From NCBI GenBank assembly GCA_036394195.1, contig DASWFO010000266.1:1-7036 (forward strand): a stretch of 7,036 nucleotides of DNA, given 5' to 3'. Each line of letters begins with the position of its first letter. Positions within the stretch are counted from its first letter, which is position 1. Position numbers and translations under genes: made by a program. This stretch comes from DATJPD01 sp036394195. GTDB taxonomy: Bacteria; Pseudomonadota; Alphaproteobacteria; CACIAM-22H2. Of this stretch, positions 5,951 to 7,036 are shown one piece after another. The notes below the pieces were generated by a model that ran no database searches, was not told the origin of the DNA, and saw nothing but the letters and a program-made list of their open reading frames with translations.

Positions 5951-6624
5951 CACGCCGCACCCCGGTGCTTGATGCGGCTCAGATGGCCGCCGTCCAGACG
6001 GAGCTCGGGATGACGCATGCGCTCGACCAGGGCCGCGTTGTGGGTCGCGATCAGCACCGTCGTGCCCAGCCGGTGCAGCTCCTCGAACAGATGCATCAGG
6101 CGCACCGCGATGCGGTCGTCGACGTTGCCGGTCGGCTCGTCGGCCAGCAGAAGCCGCGGCCGCGTGATCACGGCGCGCGCGATGGCGACCCGCTGCTGCT
6201 GCCCGCCCGACAAGGTCGCGGGCCTCGCCTCCAGATGATCGCCGAGGCCGACCCAGGTCAGCAGCTCCACCACGTGTTCCTGCACCTTGCTCTCGTCCAT
6301 GCCGGCGACGCGCAGGGGCAGGGCCACATTGTCCAGCGCCGACAGGTGCGCCAACAGCCGGAAATCCTGGAACACCACCCCGATCTGCCGCCTGAGCGCC
6401 GGCAGATCCTGGCGCGGAATGGTGGCAATATCGCGGCCGAACATGGTGATGATGCCGCGGGTCGGCCGCCGCGACAGATAGAGGAGGCTTAAGAGCGACG
6501 ACTTACCCGCACCCGAGGGCCCAGTCAGGAAGTGGAACGAGCCCGGCGCCAGGTCGAGATAGACGTCGCGCAGCACCTCCGGCCCCAGGCTGTAGCGCAA
6601 GCCGACATTCTCGAACCGCACCAC
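5950..6624 (-). CDS. ftsE: Cell division ATP-binding protein FtsE
   Basis: Cytoplasmic ABC ATPase that powers FtsX during cell division. The 224-residue protein has the full set of motifs: Walker A GPSGAGKS at 35-42, Q-loop Gln86 in VFQDFRLL, signature LSGGQ at 138-142, Walker B LLLADE at 158-163, D-loop GNVD at 166-169, and switch His195. MVRFENVGLRY at the N-terminus is the usual FtsE opening. The start is GTG at 6624, next to a second in-frame GTG at 6621; GGAAG lies about 9 bases upstream. It is the first gene of the leftward operon. I saw no convincing promoter for it on the - strand of the 176-bp spacer. LolD and other MacB-type ATPases look similar, but the adjoining FtsX settles the identity. 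Confidence 0.96.
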   Translation of the reverse strand: MVRFENVGLRYSLGPEVLRDVYLDLAPGSFHFLTGPSGAGKSSLLSLLYLSRRPTRGIITMFGRDIATIPRQDLPALRRQIGVVFQDFRLLAHLSALDNVALPLRVAGMDESKVQEHVVELLTWVGLGDHLEARPATLSGGQQQRVAIARAVITRPRLLLADEPTGNVDDRIAVRLMHLFEELHRLGTTVLIATHNAALVERMRHPELRLDGGHLSRIKHRGAA

Positions 6625-6722
6625 GGATGTACGCTTCCCTCAACACCGCGCGAGTCGCCAGGATTGGGGTGAGCATGGCATGCGCCGCCGCCCACCGGCA
6701 AGCGACCGGGTTTTCGCGGCTG

Positions 6723-6752
6723 TTGTCAGCATGACCTTGGCATGCCTATAAA
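6723..6752 (+). promoter_or_regulatory. Sigma-70-like promoter of the zinc-ribbon gene
   Basis: -35 TTGTCA (6723-6728) and -10 TATAAA (6747-6752), each 5 of 6 consensus, with an 18-bp spacer. The predicted start near 6759 leaves about 40 nt of leader before the ATG at 6801. The spacer contains the palindrome GGCATGCC (6739-6746) directly against the -10, well placed for a repressor. The divergent spacer 6625-6800 otherwise holds a second palindrome, GCATG-G-CATGC, at 6673-6683. Confidence 0.6.
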
Positions 6753-6800
6753 ATCTCCGAATCCGGCCGGCGGCCGGGAGGCACCTCACACAGGCTCGGC

Positions 6801-7036
6801 ATGATCCTCGGCTGTCCCAATTGCGGCGCGCGATTTAGGGTACAGGCGGACGCCCTCGGCGAGGAGGGCCGGCAGGTGCGGTGCAGCCGCTGCCGCCACC
6901 AGTGGACCGCGACCACGGCCGACCTCCGGGCGGAGCCGGCCCCAAAGGCCAGGCCCCGCCGCGCCGCCCCGGCTCCGGCGGCCCCCAAGGCGAAGAAGCC
7001 GCCGCCCAAGCCGGCCGCACCACCGCCCCCCCCCCC
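6801..7036 (+). CDS. MJ0042-type zinc-ribbon protein, 3'-truncated
   Basis: The visible 78 residues start with the zinc-ribbon domain of the MJ0042 CXXC / zinc_ribbon_4-5 type: CPNC (Cys5, Cys8), RFRV, then CSRC (Cys28, Cys31) followed by HQW. In alphaproteobacteria such N-terminal ribbons usually head longer proteins with a low-complexity linker and a membrane-bound C-terminal part (DUF3426 in some); only the linker, rich in Ala, Pro, Lys and Arg from about residue 45, is visible here. ATG at 6801 has a modest AGG six bases upstream and fits the usual N-terminus. It is divergent from ftsE and reads off the right edge within a run of 11 C. Molecular role unknown; nucleic-acid or protein binding is inferred from the domain only. 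Confidence 0.85.
   Translation, partial: MILGCPNCGARFRVQADALGEEGRQVRCSRCRHQWTATTADLRAEPAPKARPRRAAPAPAAPKAKKPPPKPAAPPPPP

Noticed and set aside
4431..5960. 509-codon frame joining the phosphatase to a long N-terminal extension over ftsX
   Set aside because: The extension is the wrong frame of ftsX and is Arg/Ala/Gly-rich. The motif-bearing HAD protein begins at the ATG at 4979 with a TGATG junction.

Overview
The window comes from a high-GC Gram-negative bacterium, most likely an alphaproteobacterium of the Rhodospirillales type. I infer this from the strong G/C third-position bias, the B12-dependent class II ribonucleotide reductase, the order ftsE-ftsX-...-ydcF-plsC with a divergent MJ0042-type zinc-ribbon gene, and palindromic repeats built on CGTCATGCCCCG. 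Genus is not resolvable by eye; a Reyranella-like organism is only a guess.

Layout, right to left. At the right edge a zinc-ribbon gene (6801 to the edge, + strand, 3' truncated) has a good sigma-70-like promoter at 6723-6752. A 176-bp divergent spacer with repeated GCATG/CATGC words separates it from a leftward gene train on the - strand: ftsE (6624-5950), ftsX (5950-4979), a GmhB-like HAD phosphatase (4979-4431), a YdcF/DUF218 membrane protein (4434-3715), plsC (3718-2954) and a TIGR02466-type 2OG-Fe(II) oxygenase (2916-2284). Each of the first four junctions overlaps by 1-4 bases, and the last gap is 37 bp, so this is almost certainly one operon. It ends at a probable intrinsic terminator at 2271-2297. 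At the left, nrdJ (1719 to beyond base 1, - strand, 3' truncated) has its own strong promoter at 1753-1781.

Between the operon end and nrdJ lies about 560 bp without a credible protein gene. It holds two repeat systems side by side: an inverted pair of REP-like hairpin units (1826-1902), then three tandem units of about 120 bp (1906-2270). Each tandem unit carries three strong hairpins. Differences between units fall largely in stem positions and are compensated on the other side of the stem, so base pairing is kept. This covarying array is the most unusual structure in the window.

Functionally, the operon joins divisome control (FtsEX, which activates peptidoglycan hydrolysis) to envelope building: phosphatidic acid synthesis (PlsC), a possible heptose or sugar-phosphate phosphatase, and a YdcF/ElyC/SanA-type envelope protein. 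The oxygenase at its end has no known substrate. NrdJ supplies deoxyribonucleotides independently of oxygen but requires adenosylcobalamin.
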